From Corynebacterium frankenforstense DSM 45800 (GTDB taxonomy: Bacteria > Actinomycetota > Actinomycetes > Mycobacteriales > Mycobacteriaceae), in NCBI RefSeq assembly GCF_001941485.1, contig NZ_CP009247.1, forward strand, positions 124,001 to 188,000: 64,000 nucleotides of DNA. Direction: 5' to 3'. Of the stretch, positions 50,729-60,200 are shown piece after piece (the first letter of the stretch is position 1; each line of letters begins with the position of its first letter). The translations under genes were made by a program, and so were the position numbers. The notes under the pieces are model-generated. The model was given only the letters and a program-made list of their open reading frames with translations, searched no databases and was not told where the DNA came from.

Positions 50729-52867
50729 ATGAGTAACAAAACAACCACGGCCAAGCCCGAGTCCGGTAGCCCGGCCGTCCTGCCCACCGAGACCGACGAC
50801 AAGATCGGCCGCGGTCTGCGCGCCATCCTCGACGGCCCCTGGGCCCGCCTGCGCCGCGAGGTGCGCGAGACCATCAACAACCCGGACCTCCTGCCGGCCC
50901 CGCATCTCAGCCTCGACGAGCAGCGCGAGCGCCTGCTCGGCCAGGTCAAGGCCATGGGGGCCACCGGCATCCAGTCCGGCGCCTTCTCCGTGGCCAACGG
51001 CGGCCAGGGCGAGAACGGCAACATGCTCACCAGCCTCGAGATGATCGGCGGGGTCAACCTGCAGCTCATGGTCAAGGCCGGCGTGCAGTGGGGCCTGTGG
51101 GGCGGTGCCGTCGACGCCCTCGGCACCGAGCGCCACCGCCAGTACGTGCAGGACACCATCGACCTGAAGCTGCTCGGCGCCTTCGCCATGACCGAGCGCG
51201 GCCACGGCTCCAACGTCCGCGACCTGGAGACCACCGCCCACTTCGACCCGGCCACCGGCGAGTTCGACATCCACTCGCCGACGCCCTCCTCGGAGAAGAC
51301 CTACCTGGGCAACGCCGCCAAGCACGGCTCCATCGCCGCCGTCTTCGCCCAGCTCTACACCCCGGAGAGCGAGGAGTCCCGCGGCGTGCACTGCTTCATC
51401 GTGCCGATCCGCGACGACTCCGGAAACCCCCTGCCCGGCGTGACCATCGAGGACAACGGCCACAAGGGCGGCCTCAACGGCGTCGACAACGGCACCCTGA
51501 AGTTCGACCACGTGCGCGTGCCGCGCGAGAATCTGCTCAACCGCTTCGGCGACGTCGACGAGAAGGGCCACTACACCTCCTCGATCGAGTCGGACGACCG
51601 CCGCTTCTTCACCATGCTCGGCACACTGATCCGCGGCCGCATCGCGGTCGGCGCCGCCGCCGGCGCCGCCACGCGCTCGGCGCTGGCCATCGCCACGAAG
51701 TACGCGACGCGACGTCGTCAATTTGAGACGGTGCCCGGCAAGGAGCGGCTCCTGATCGGCCACCGCCAGCACCGCCGCCGCCTCATCCCGCGCATCGCGC
51801 GCTCCTACGCGCTGGCGCTGCTGCAGAACCAGCTGATCAAGACCGCCGATGAGCGCCTGCGCGACACCGAGACGGTCAACCGCACCGGCGAGGACCTGTG
51901 GAAGCAGCGCGAGTTTGAGTCGCGCGCCGCGGCCGTCAAGATCGCCAACACCGCCCACGCCATGGACGCCATCCAGGAGGCCCGCGAGGCCTGCGGCGGC
52001 GCCGGCTACATGGCGGAGAACCTGCTGACCACCTTCCGCGCGGACGCCGACGTCTTCGTCACCTTCGAGGGCGACAACACGGTGCTCGCGCAGCTGGTGG
52101 GCAAGGAGATCATCACCGCCTACTCGCGCGAGATGTCCGGGCTGTCGGGCATCGACATCGTCAAGTTCGGCGTAGACAGCGTCAGTGAGATCCTGCGCAA
52201 GCGCACCCCGATCCCGCTGACCGTGCAGAACTGGGTCGAGAGCATCAGCCGCAACGACGAGAACTCGCTGTTCAACGCGTCCTACCAGCTCAAGCTCTTC
52301 CAGGAGCGCGAGCAGAACATGCTGCGCGCGCTGGGGCGCCGCCTGCGCACGGCCAAGGACCTGCCGCTGGCCGAGGCCGCCGAGGTCGTGGACAAGGCCC
52401 AGGACCACCTCATCGACTGCGCCTGGGCGCGCGTGGACACCCTGCTGCTCGAGGCGCTCCTCGAGGCCGAGGCCGACATGGACGACCTGCCGGAGGACTC
52501 CCTGCTGCGCAAGGTCTTCGAGCAGATCCGCCAGCTCTTCGCGCTGGACACCATCCTGAAGAACTCGGGCTGGTACCAGGAGAAGAACGTGCTCGCCGGC
52601 GGCCGGATCTCCGCCGCGCGCGCTGCGGTCAACGACCTGGTCGACTCGCTGGGCCCGTGGGCCGAGCAGCTCGTCGACGGCTTCGGGGTGCCGGACGTGG
52701 TCCTCGACGTGCCGATGCTGACCACCCGCGCCGGCGTCGACGGCGTGCCGGAGCGGAACCGCGAGGAGATCGCCGCGGACCTGGCCGGCAGCACCGGCGT
52801 CGCCGACCGCGTGCCCAACGGCGAGGTGTCGGGTGACGACGCCGCGGGGCGCCACGCGGCCGAGTAA
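50729..52867 (+). CDS. Acyl-CoA oxidase-type acyl-CoA dehydrogenase
   Basis: The 712-residue flavoenzyme follows the acyl-CoA oxidase layout, not that of ordinary 380-residue dehydrogenases. It has an N-terminal helical domain, FAMTERGHGSNVRDLETTA and FDIHSPTPSSEKTYLGNA (both typical ACOX), ATRRRQFE, EACGGAGYMAEN, and TFEGDNTVLAQLVGKE with the acidic base region, then a 250-residue C-terminal ACOX domain. It probably introduces the 2,3 double bond into acyl-CoA; whether electrons go to oxygen or to ETF cannot be told. ATG 50729 follows GAGGAAAGGA by about eight bases. It follows fadA2 and takes the place of fadE5 of the mycobacterial locus. Confidence 0.87.
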   Translation: MSNKTTTAKPESGSPAVLPTETDDKIGRGLRAILDGPWARLRREVRETINNPDLLPAPHLSLDEQRERLLGQVKAMGATGIQSGAFSVANGGQGENGNMLTSLEMIGGVNLQLMVKAGVQWGLWGGAVDALGTERHRQYVQDTIDLKLLGAFAMTERGHGSNVRDLETTAHFDPATGEFDIHSPTPSSEKTYLGNAAKHGSIAAVFAQLYTPESEESRGVHCFIVPIRDDSGNPLPGVTIEDNGHKGGLNGVDNGTLKFDHVRVPRENLLNRFGDVDEKGHYTSSIESDDRRFFTMLGTLIRGRIAVGAAAGAATRSALAIATKYATRRRQFETVPGKERLLIGHRQHRRRLIPRIARSYALALLQNQLIKTADERLRDTETVNRTGEDLWKQREFESRAAAVKIANTAHAMDAIQEAREACGGAGYMAENLLTTFRADADVFVTFEGDNTVLAQLVGKEIITAYSREMSGLSGIDIVKFGVDSVSEILRKRTPIPLTVQNWVESISRNDENSLFNASYQLKLFQEREQNMLRALGRRLRTAKDLPLAEAAEVVDKAQDHLIDCAWARVDTLLLEALLEAEADMDDLPEDSLLRKVFEQIRQLFALDTILKNSGWYQEKNVLAGGRISAARAAVNDLVDSLGPWAEQLVDGFGVPDVVLDVPMLTTRAGVDGVPERNREEIAADLAGSTGVADRVPNGEVSGDDAAGRHAAE
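51708..51723 (-). repeat. Copy of dispersed 16-bp motif (one mismatch)
   Basis: Minus strand AATTGACGACGTCGCG, over the conserved codons for ATRRRQF of the acyl-CoA oxidase-type gene; one of the few copies in a conserved protein block. Confidence 0.45.
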
Positions 52868-52943
52868 ACACCCGCGCAGCGGTGCTGACGCGCGGCGGTG
52901 CTGACGCGCGGCGACGCTGACGCGCCGCCGCCGGAGAACAGAC

Positions 52944-52990
52944 AAGGAGGCCGCCGGTCCCGGTTCGGGATCGGCGGCCTCCTTATCTAT
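52944..52990 (+). terminator. Rho-independent terminator after acyl-CoA oxidase gene
   Basis: Arms AAGGAGGCCGCCG and CGGCGGCCTCCTT, 13 bases and perfect, with a 15-base loop, followed by ATCTATTGG. The preceding 60 bases hold three near-copies of GCGGYGCTGACGCGC. Confidence 0.8.
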
Positions 52991-53068
52991 TGGTGATGGT
53001 GCGGAGCGCCGTCACGTGCGGAGCGCCGTCACGCGCGCGACGCCGCGCGGTGCGCACCGAGGGTGCGG

Positions 53069-53084
53069 CGCGACGTCGTCAAGC
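53069..53084 (-). repeat. Copy of dispersed 16-bp motif (exact)
   Basis: Minus strand GCTTGACGACGTCGCG, a few bases beyond the stop of the M13 peptidase gene. Confidence 0.65.
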
Positions 53085-53089
53085 GGGGG

Positions 53090-55027
53090 TCACCAAATTG
53101 TGACGCGCCGCTCGGGGGCGACGTACATAGGGTTGTCCTCGCCGACCTCGGGGAAGGCCTCGTAGAACTCGTCGATGTTGGCCGCGATGACGTTGCAGCG
53201 GAACTCCGCCGGCGAGTGCGGGTCGATGGCCAGGTACTGCGTGGCCATCTCCGGGCGGATCGCCGTGCGCCACACGCGCGCCCACGCCAGGAAGAGCCGC
53301 TGCAGGCCGTCGAAGCTGCGCCCGGTGATCTCCGGGTCCGCGTCCGAGACCTCGAAGGCCTTCTTCTCGGTCTCCTCCGGGGAGACACCCTCGGCCTTGA
53401 GATGGCGCAGGTAGGCCACCACCGCAATGCCCAGGCCGCCGAGGTCGCCGATGTTCTCGCCCAGCGTGAACGAGCCGTTGACCCCGCCGGACTCGATGCC
53501 GGCCTCCGTGAGCTCGGTGGGCACCAGCCCGTCGAACTGCTCGACCAGCCGGTCGGTCAGCTTCGTGAACGCCTCGCGGTCCTCGTCGGTCCACCAGGAG
53601 TTCAGGTTGCCGTGGCCGTCGTAGCGCGAGCCCTGGTCGTCGAAGCCGTGGCCGATCTCGTGGCCGATCACGGCACCGATCGCGCCGAAGTTCTCGGCGG
53701 CGTCGGCCTCCGGGTCGAAGAACGGCGGGCGCAGGATCGCCGCCGGGAAGGTGATGTCGTTGACCACCGGGTTGTAGAAGGCGTTGACCGTCTGCGGGGT
53801 GGTCACCCACTCGTCGCGGTCCGCCGGCTTGCCGATCTTGGCGACCTCGAAGTCGTGGTTGAACGCCGCGGCCTTGCGGGTGTTGGCCACCAGGTCAGCG
53901 CCCTTGTCCGAGAACTCCAGGCCCTCGTAGCTGCGCCAGTTGTCCGGGTAGCCGATCTTCGCGCGGAACAGCCCCAGCTTCTCCAGGGCGCGCTCGCGGG
54001 TCGCCGGGGTCATCCATTCCAGCTTGCTGATGCGCCCGCGGTAGGCGGCGACCAGCTCGTCGACCAGGCCCAGCATGCGCTCCTTCGAGGAGGCCGGGAA
54101 GTGCTCCTCGACGAACTTCTTGCCGATCTCCTGGCCGACCATCTGCTCGGCCAGGCCCGCGCCGCGCTTCCAGCGCGCGCGCTGCTCCTCCGCGCCGGAG
54201 AGCACGCGGCCGTAGAAGTCGAAGTTGGCCGCCGAGATCTCCTCGGAGAGCACCCCGGCGCTCGCGCGCAGCAGCGCCCAGCGGGCCCACAGCTTCCAGT
54301 CTTCCAGGCGCTCGTCGGTGAACAGCCCGGCGAGGTGCTCGAGGTAGCTCGGCATCATCACCACGATGCGGTGCTCGGGCAGCCCGCCGCCGGCGAGCAT
54401 CTCGCGCACGACCTCGGGCAGCTCGGCGAACTCGGTCGGGTTGTAGGTCTTGACCGCGTCGCGCGAGGCGACGACGTCCCAGTGGCCGGCCGCGATCTCG
54501 GTCTCGAGGTCCACGACGCGCTTCGCGGCTTCGGCGGCCGCGGCGTCGTCCACGTCGTCGAGGAAGCCGAGCATGCGCTCGACGTGCTCGCGGTAGCGGC
54601 GCAGCGTCTCGGCGTGCGCCTCCTCGCGGTAGTAGGCCTCGTCCGGCAGGCCGAGTCCGGCCTGCACCAGGTAGGCCAGGGCCTCCTCGCCGCCGGAGTC
54701 CTTCTCCACCCAGAAGCCGACCGGGGCGCTGCCGCCCACCCGGTCCAGCTCGCCGAGCACGCGCGCCAACGCCGGGGCCGACGCGGCGTCGTCAATCTTC
54801 TTCAGCTCCGGCGCCAGCGGCGCGACACCTGCGGCGTTGACGCCCTCGGTGTCCATGAAGGAGGCGAACAGGCGCCCCGGCAGGCCCTCGTCGGCGGTGA
54901 GGATGTCGCGGACGTCGGACTCGGCGGCGTCGCGGAGCGCGTGGAAGGTGCCGTCGACGCCGCGGTCGGCGGGGATGGTGTGCCGCGCGATCCACGGCCC
55001 GTTGACGTAGTGGTAGAGATCGTTCAT
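53090..55027 (-). CDS. M13-family metallopeptidase (neprilysin-like, PepO type)
   Basis: The 645-residue protein has the gluzincin zinc site HEIGHGFDD (H456, E457, H460), the downstream GENIGDLGG with the third ligand glutamate, NAFYNPVVNDITFPAAIL typical of neprilysins, and an N-terminal M13_N domain. No signal peptide or membrane anchor is present, so it should be a cytoplasmic oligopeptidase like PepO. The ATG at 55027 is chosen; an ATG four codons earlier is possible. The open frame continues to 55348 but that part overlaps the divergent gene. An exact 16-bp motif lies at 54782 in the coding region. Confidence 0.9.
   Translation of the reverse strand: MNDLYHYVNGPWIARHTIPADRGVDGTFHALRDAAESDVRDILTADEGLPGRLFASFMDTEGVNAAGVAPLAPELKKIDDAASAPALARVLGELDRVGGSAPVGFWVEKDSGGEEALAYLVQAGLGLPDEAYYREEAHAETLRRYREHVERMLGFLDDVDDAAAAEAAKRVVDLETEIAAGHWDVVASRDAVKTYNPTEFAELPEVVREMLAGGGLPEHRIVVMMPSYLEHLAGLFTDERLEDWKLWARWALLRASAGVLSEEISAANFDFYGRVLSGAEEQRARWKRGAGLAEQMVGQEIGKKFVEEHFPASSKERMLGLVDELVAAYRGRISKLEWMTPATRERALEKLGLFRAKIGYPDNWRSYEGLEFSDKGADLVANTRKAAAFNHDFEVAKIGKPADRDEWVTTPQTVNAFYNPVVNDITFPAAILRPPFFDPEADAAENFGAIGAVIGHEIGHGFDDQGSRYDGHGNLNSWWTDEDREAFTKLTDRLVEQFDGLVPTELTEAGIESGGVNGSFTLGENIGDLGGLGIAVVAYLRHLKAEGVSPEETEKKAFEVSDADPEITGRSFDGLQRLFLAWARVWRTAIRPEMATQYLAIDPHSPAEFRCNVIAANIDEFYEAFPEVGEDNPMYVAPERRVTIW
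54782..54797 (-). repeat. Copy of dispersed 16-bp motif (exact)
   Basis: Minus strand GATTGACGACGCCGCG, encoding KIDDAAS in the N-terminal domain of the M13 peptidase. Confidence 0.6.
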
Positions 55028-55063
55028 GGCGTCCACCATAGAGCGGGTGTTGGGGGCCTCGCG

Positions 55064-55069
55064 TAGCCT
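55064..55069 (+). promoter_or_regulatory. Leaderless -10 box
   Basis: TAGCCT, seven bases before the ATG at 55077. Confidence 0.5.
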
Positions 55070-55076
55070 GGGCGCC

Positions 55077-55934
55077 ATGCAACTGACGGCACCGCGCGTG
55101 AGCCCGGGGGAGCGGGCGGCCATAGCCGATCCGCGCGCCTGGCGGCCCGGCCCCGTACCTCCGTACCGGGCATGGTGGCTGCTGGCCGGGCTGCTGGCGC
55201 TGACCCTGATCGTCCCCTTCGTCCTCGACCTCGTCCTCCCCGAGGCCGACGCCGACGACGAGGTGGTCCTGAGCGCCGAGGGCTTCGACTGGGAGCTGCC
55301 CGTCGAGGACCCGGCCACCGGCGAGACGATGATCTGTGCGGCGGACATGGAGTCGCTGTCGGGCGCCGCCTACAACTGCGGCGGGGCGCGCATCGACGCG
55401 CTGGCCGCCGAGGGCTACCGCGACGCCGACCGGTCGGTGCGCCGCGCCATGCGGGCGCTGTCGCAGGCCGCCGTGTCCGACTTCGCGGACGTCGAGGTGC
55501 ACTGGGACGGGCGCGTGGGCGTGGCGGTCTCGCCCGAGGAGCCCGTGATCGGCGTGGCCATGATCGACCCGGACGCGCGCGGCGGGGGCGCCGGCGCCGA
55601 CGATCCGGACCCGATGCTCGTCGCCGTCGTCGAGGGTGACGACGCCGCGCGGCTCGTGGCGCCGGTCTGGCGCGCGCTCGGCGGCGGGGAGATCCCGGCC
55701 GAGGCGCGGGCGCTGCTCAGCACGGCCGGGAGGCCCGAGGTCGGCCGCGGCGGGGAGGACGCGGGGCAGCCGGGACGCCCGGACCGCTCCGAAGTGCCGG
55801 ACATCCCCGATCTCTCCGACCACTGGGGCAGTTTCTATGACGCGGCGGGCGCCGGCGTGCGCCACGCGGGGGTGAACCGCGCGGGCGTGAACCGCGCGGG
55901 CACGGCCGCCGTCGCCGGGGAGGTGCGCGCATGA
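55077..55934 (+). CDS. Membrane-anchored protein co-transcribed with a PrsW-like protease
   Basis: The 285-residue protein has one membrane segment (about 33-57, WWLLAGLLALTLIVPFVL) and then an extracytoplasmic domain (about 60-230) with two cysteines (CAADME and YNCGG) and alternating strands. The tail contains short GVNRAG repeats. It was not assigned to a family. Its stop overlaps the next start (ATGA), so it is translated together with the PrsW-like protease and might be its partner or substrate (inference). TAGCCT lies seven bases before the ATG. Confidence 0.7.
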   Translation: MQLTAPRVSPGERAAIADPRAWRPGPVPPYRAWWLLAGLLALTLIVPFVLDLVLPEADADDEVVLSAEGFDWELPVEDPATGETMICAADMESLSGAAYNCGGARIDALAAEGYRDADRSVRRAMRALSQAAVSDFADVEVHWDGRVGVAVSPEEPVIGVAMIDPDARGGGAGADDPDPMLVAVVEGDDAARLVAPVWRALGGGEIPAEARALLSTAGRPEVGRGGEDAGQPGRPDRSEVPDIPDLSDHWGSFYDAAGAGVRHAGVNRAGVNRAGTAAVAGEVRA

Positions 55935-57145
55935 GCAGGCTCTTCCAGGTCACCCTGTGGATCCTCGTGGTCGTCACGGTGCCGATCTCCGGGCTGCTGC
56001 TGGTGCCCAGCGCCTTCATGGCGCCGGTCGGGATCGGGCTGAGCCTGCCGCTCGCCGTGGTCTACGCGGCCGCGTGGATCCTGCTGCTGCGCCTGCTCGC
56101 GCAGTGGCCCGCGGCCGGCTTCGGCTGGGCGTTCGCCTGCGTGGCCGGCGGCATCGGCGTGGCCACGGCCGTGCTGCCGTGGGCCGGGCCGATCTCCTCG
56201 GTGGTCACCAAGCTGGGCTGGGACGTGGTGAACATGTCCTTCGGCGGCGCCTACCCGGAGGAGATCCTCAAGTCCGCGGCCGTGGCCGTGATCCTGCTCA
56301 GCTTCCGCGGGGTGGACCGCCCCTGGCACGGGCTGGTCACCGGCGCGCTGGTGGGCCTCGGCTTCGAGACCTACGAGAACACCCTCTACGCCGGCTTCGG
56401 TGCGATGCTCGACCCGAACACCGACGTCGAGGGCACCCTGCAGATGTGGCTGCTGCGCATCGTCTTCGGCCCCGGCCTGCACGTGATGTTCACCGGCCTG
56501 GCCGGCTGGGGCATCGGCGTGGCGCTTTTCGACGCCCGCCTGAGCACCGCCCGGCGCTGGGGCGCGGCGTGCGCGTGGGTGGGCGCCGGATTCGGCCTGC
56601 ACTTCTGCTGGAACCTCATGACCGGCTCGATTCCGGTGCAGATCGTCGTCTACATCGCCGTCGCGCTGGTGGGCTACCCGCTGTTCATCTGGCTGATGTG
56701 GCGTGGGTACCTGCTCGGTCGGGCGGACCGCCGGGCGCGCCCGTGGCACTACGACGGCAGCATGCGCCGGCGTGCGCGGCAACGGGCGCAGGTGCCGGGT
56801 GGGGTGCCCGGGGCCGGGGCCGGGTGGAGTGGCCACGGTGTTCCCGGGGCTCCGGCGGCCGGGTTCCCCGCGCCCGGGAACGGGTGGGGCGGCCAGGGCG
56901 TTCGCGCGCCGGGCGCGCAGGGCGCGCCGGGCGCGCAGGGCGCGCCGGGCGCGCAGGGCGCGCCGGGCTGGGGGACGCAGCCGACGCCGGGCCCGTCGGA
57001 AATCGGCGGCCGGCACGGCTCCCGTTGGGATACGCCGGGGCACTACCCGGCCTCCCCGTATGACCCCCAGGGCGCCTACGGGCCCTATTACCCGCAGCCG
57101 CCTGAGCAGGGCGGCTGGGCCGCGGAGTCCGAGGGCCGGATCTAG
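55931..57145 (+). CDS. PrsW-family intramembrane glutamic protease with collagen-like tail
   Basis: The 404-residue protein has about eight membrane segments (1-265) and the PrsW motifs YPEEILK (E110, E111, K114), FETYEN, and histidines in GPGLHVMFTGL and GLHFCWN. PrsW cleaves membrane-anchored anti-sigma factors in Bacillus, and homologues in actinobacteria are common. The C-terminal 130 residues are cytosolic or wall-facing, Gly/Pro/Gln-rich, with GAQGAP units in perfect 18-base DNA repeats (about 56908-56966). Coupled by ATGA to the preceding gene. Confidence 0.85.
   Translation: MSRLFQVTLWILVVVTVPISGLLLVPSAFMAPVGIGLSLPLAVVYAAAWILLLRLLAQWPAAGFGWAFACVAGGIGVATAVLPWAGPISSVVTKLGWDVVNMSFGGAYPEEILKSAAVAVILLSFRGVDRPWHGLVTGALVGLGFETYENTLYAGFGAMLDPNTDVEGTLQMWLLRIVFGPGLHVMFTGLAGWGIGVALFDARLSTARRWGAACAWVGAGFGLHFCWNLMTGSIPVQIVVYIAVALVGYPLFIWLMWRGYLLGRADRRARPWHYDGSMRRRARQRAQVPGGVPGAGAGWSGHGVPGAPAAGFPAPGNGWGGQGVRAPGAQGAPGAQGAPGAQGAPGWGTQPTPGPSEIGGRHGSRWDTPGHYPASPYDPQGAYGPYYPQPPEQGGWAAESEGRI
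56908..56966 (+). repeat. 18-bp tandem repeat in the PrsW tail
   Basis: About three copies of GGCGCGCAGGGCGCGCCG, encoding GAQGAP units. Confidence 0.7.
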
Positions 57146-57204
57146 CTGATCCCCCGTGGACAGGCGGGGCCTGTCGGCTCAGGCCGCGGGCCGGAGCCCG
57201 CGCC

Positions 57205-60200
57205 CTAGTTCTTCTCCTCGTCCTGGGTGTCGATGTTCATCTCGGAGGGCTTCCACAGCCCCGAGCGCGTGATCTCCTCGTGGTCGATCTGCGCCACCCG
57301 CGGCTCGTCGCCCTGCGAGTTCGAGCGCGGGCTGTAGATCTCCAGGGAGCCCCAGTCACGCTGCCAGTCGCCGTCGAGGTAGGCCGGCAGCTCGTAGGAC
57401 CAGTTGACCGTCTCGGCCAGGCCCAGCGCACCGCCGCCCGCGTAGTCCTGCACCGGCGAGAGCGTGCGCTTGCCCGGGCCGTCCGGCGAGACGCGGAACT
57501 CGGGGATCTCCGCCACGCCCGCGTAGTGGCCGAAGGGCCGCTGGCAGGGGAACTGCAGGCCGACCGACCAGTCGATCATGCCGGGGGCGTCGGCGTCGAG
57601 GCGGTCGCTCAGGTGCTCCAGCGTCGGCACGCGCGGCGGGGTGAAGGCCAGCCACTCGTCCTCGTCGAGCGAGGTGTCGCGGGCGTTGATGCGCACCACG
57701 TCGGCCGACTCGGGCAGCTCGTCGAGCGGCAGGCGCAGGTTGCGCCACGTCGGGGAGAGCCCGACGTCGTAGAGCTCGACGGTGCCGGTGTCGGTCACCT
57801 TGCCGTCGGCGCCGCGGGTGCCGTACTCGAGGACCAGGCGCTGGCCCTCCTGGAGCTCGCCGTTGATGTCGTGGTGCTCGATGGAGCCGGCCGCCGAGAC
57901 GACCAGCACCGGCTTGTCCTCGCTGCGCTGGGCGGGCAGCTCGTACCAGGACGTCTTGGCCATGGCGGACCCGCCGAGCTCACCCTCCGGGGTGTAGGAG
58001 CCGATGACGGGCACCCGGCGGAAGTCCAGGTTGAACGGCAGGTCCTGGGTCGAGCCGTTGACGCCGACGGCCTCGCCGCCGCGCTCGCCGCCGGTGGTGC
58101 CGGAGGTGGCGTCGTCGCCGCCCGCGTTGTTCTGCTGCTGGGAGGCCTGCTGGGCGAAGGAGCCGGCGTCGCCGGTGGCCACGTCGTCCGGGGCGATGTC
58201 GCTGGGCACGGCGTTCGGGTCGAAGCCGCGGACCTCGCCCGACTCGAGGGAGTCGCCCAGCGCGACACCGTCGACCGGGGTGAGGAAGGCGTCGTTCGTG
58301 TCGGACTCGACCAGCACGTCGCCGCCGAGCCCGCAGGTGTTGCCGCGCAGGTCGTTCAGGTTGCCCTTGCCCACGGAGTAGGCCGGGTACTGGTCGACGA
58401 AGCCCTTGGCGAAGCTGGCCACCGAGAAGGCGACCGTGACCACGCCGAGCACCGCGATCGGGGCGGCGACCAGGCGGGTCCAGGCGTTCTGCTTCGGCGC
58501 CGGGCTGGTGCCGCGCACCTCCGCGATCAGGGCCTGCACCACGCCGGCGGCCAGCACCAGGATGGCGATGAGCAGCACGATCGTGGTCGCGAAGACCGCG
58601 TGGTACTGCACCGGGCGGTCCCACCACGGCACCGCGAAGCTGGAGACGTACCACCAGCCGTTGTCACCGGCCAGGGCGAGCGCGTAGAGCAGCAGGAAGC
58701 CGCCGACGATCAGCGTGTGCGCGCGCCGCGAGCGCAGCGCGAGCTGCGAGACCGCCAGCGCGGCCACCGCCGCGAGCGCGGCGCCGATGCCCGCGTAGAC
58801 GCCGAAGTGGTGCGTCCACTTCGTCGGGGTGAACATCATGAAGAACATCGCGCCGACGACGATGCCCACCAGGCGCAGCACCGGGCCGAGGTCCGTGCCC
58901 GGGATGCGCCGCCAGCGCACCACGGCCAGGACCACGACGGCCAGGGCGACGAAGAGGATGAGCATCGGGAAGCGGCGGGTGAACGCGCCGTCGACGGTGC
59001 CGACCTCGAAGAGCGACTCGTAGCGGGCGAACTCCTGGTACCAGGGCAGCGAGGGGCCGATCTCGCCGCGCACGCGCGTCGACTCGAGCACGCCGGCCAG
59101 CGTCTGGTCGGCGAAGACGGCGATGAGGATCGCGGTGCCGGCGCCGAGGAAGGGCGCGAGCATCGGCAGCACCGAGCCGACCATGGCGCGGCGGGCGAAG
59201 AGCACGCGGAACAGCGCCGGCAGGCTGACCAGGAAGGCGGCCACGGCCATCAGGCCGGTCGGGCCGGCGCCCAGGGAGAGCGTCGCGATGATCAGGCCGA
59301 CCGCCGCGGGCAGCAGGCGCCGGGTGGCGATGGCCCGCTCGAAGCTGACCCAGGTCACCAGCGCGCCCATCGCGATGACGGGCTCGGGGCGGGTGCCGTT
59401 GTCGTAGGGCAGCCAGAAGGCCAGGAAGACCGCGGCGACGGTCCACAGCGCCACCTTGCGCGCGCCGACGGCCTCACCGAGGCGCGGCAGCACCTCACGG
59501 GAGAGCACGAACCAGATGATCAGCGCGCTGGCCAGCGCGTGCAGCCGCATCCACGCCGATGCGGTGGACACGTGCGTCATCAGGGCCAGCAGGTCGTAGT
59601 AGGGGGTGCCGAAGGGCGACTCGGGCACGCCGAACCAGCGGTAGTAGTTGGCCATGTAGCCGCTGGGCCCGGCCTCGCGGGCCATGGTCAGCAGGTAGCC
59701 GTCGTCGGCGGTGTTGGCGCCGAAGAAGTGCCAGAAGACCAGCACGCCGCCGACGATCCAGTCGAGCACCCGCGGGCGCCAGGACCCGGGCCGCACCACG
59801 GGCAGCCGGCCGCGCCCGTCGAGGCGGTCCAGGCGCCACAGGCACCACAGGGAGACGGCGGTGAGCGCCACGCCCAGCCACATCGCCAGCGACTTCCACA
59901 CCGTCGGCGAGGAGGTGAACCGGGAGTTGATCTCCACGTGCACGTCCAGGCCGGCGTCGGTCAGCGCGGCGGCGTTCTCGGGGGTGTCGGCGATCTCCGA
60001 GTAGACGCCCGTGACCATCGGGCGCAGGTCCTCGTCGGGCTCCTCGCCGGTCAGGGTGTCCTCGTCGAGGGCGCCCACGCCGGCCTTCTGGCCGGTCACG
60101 TCGACGGTCGCCGAGTCCTCGGTGACCTTGACGTCCAGCGCCGCGTCGTCGTCGAGGGCGTCGACCTCCTCGGGCGAGAGCCGGAAGAAGACGGTGCCGG

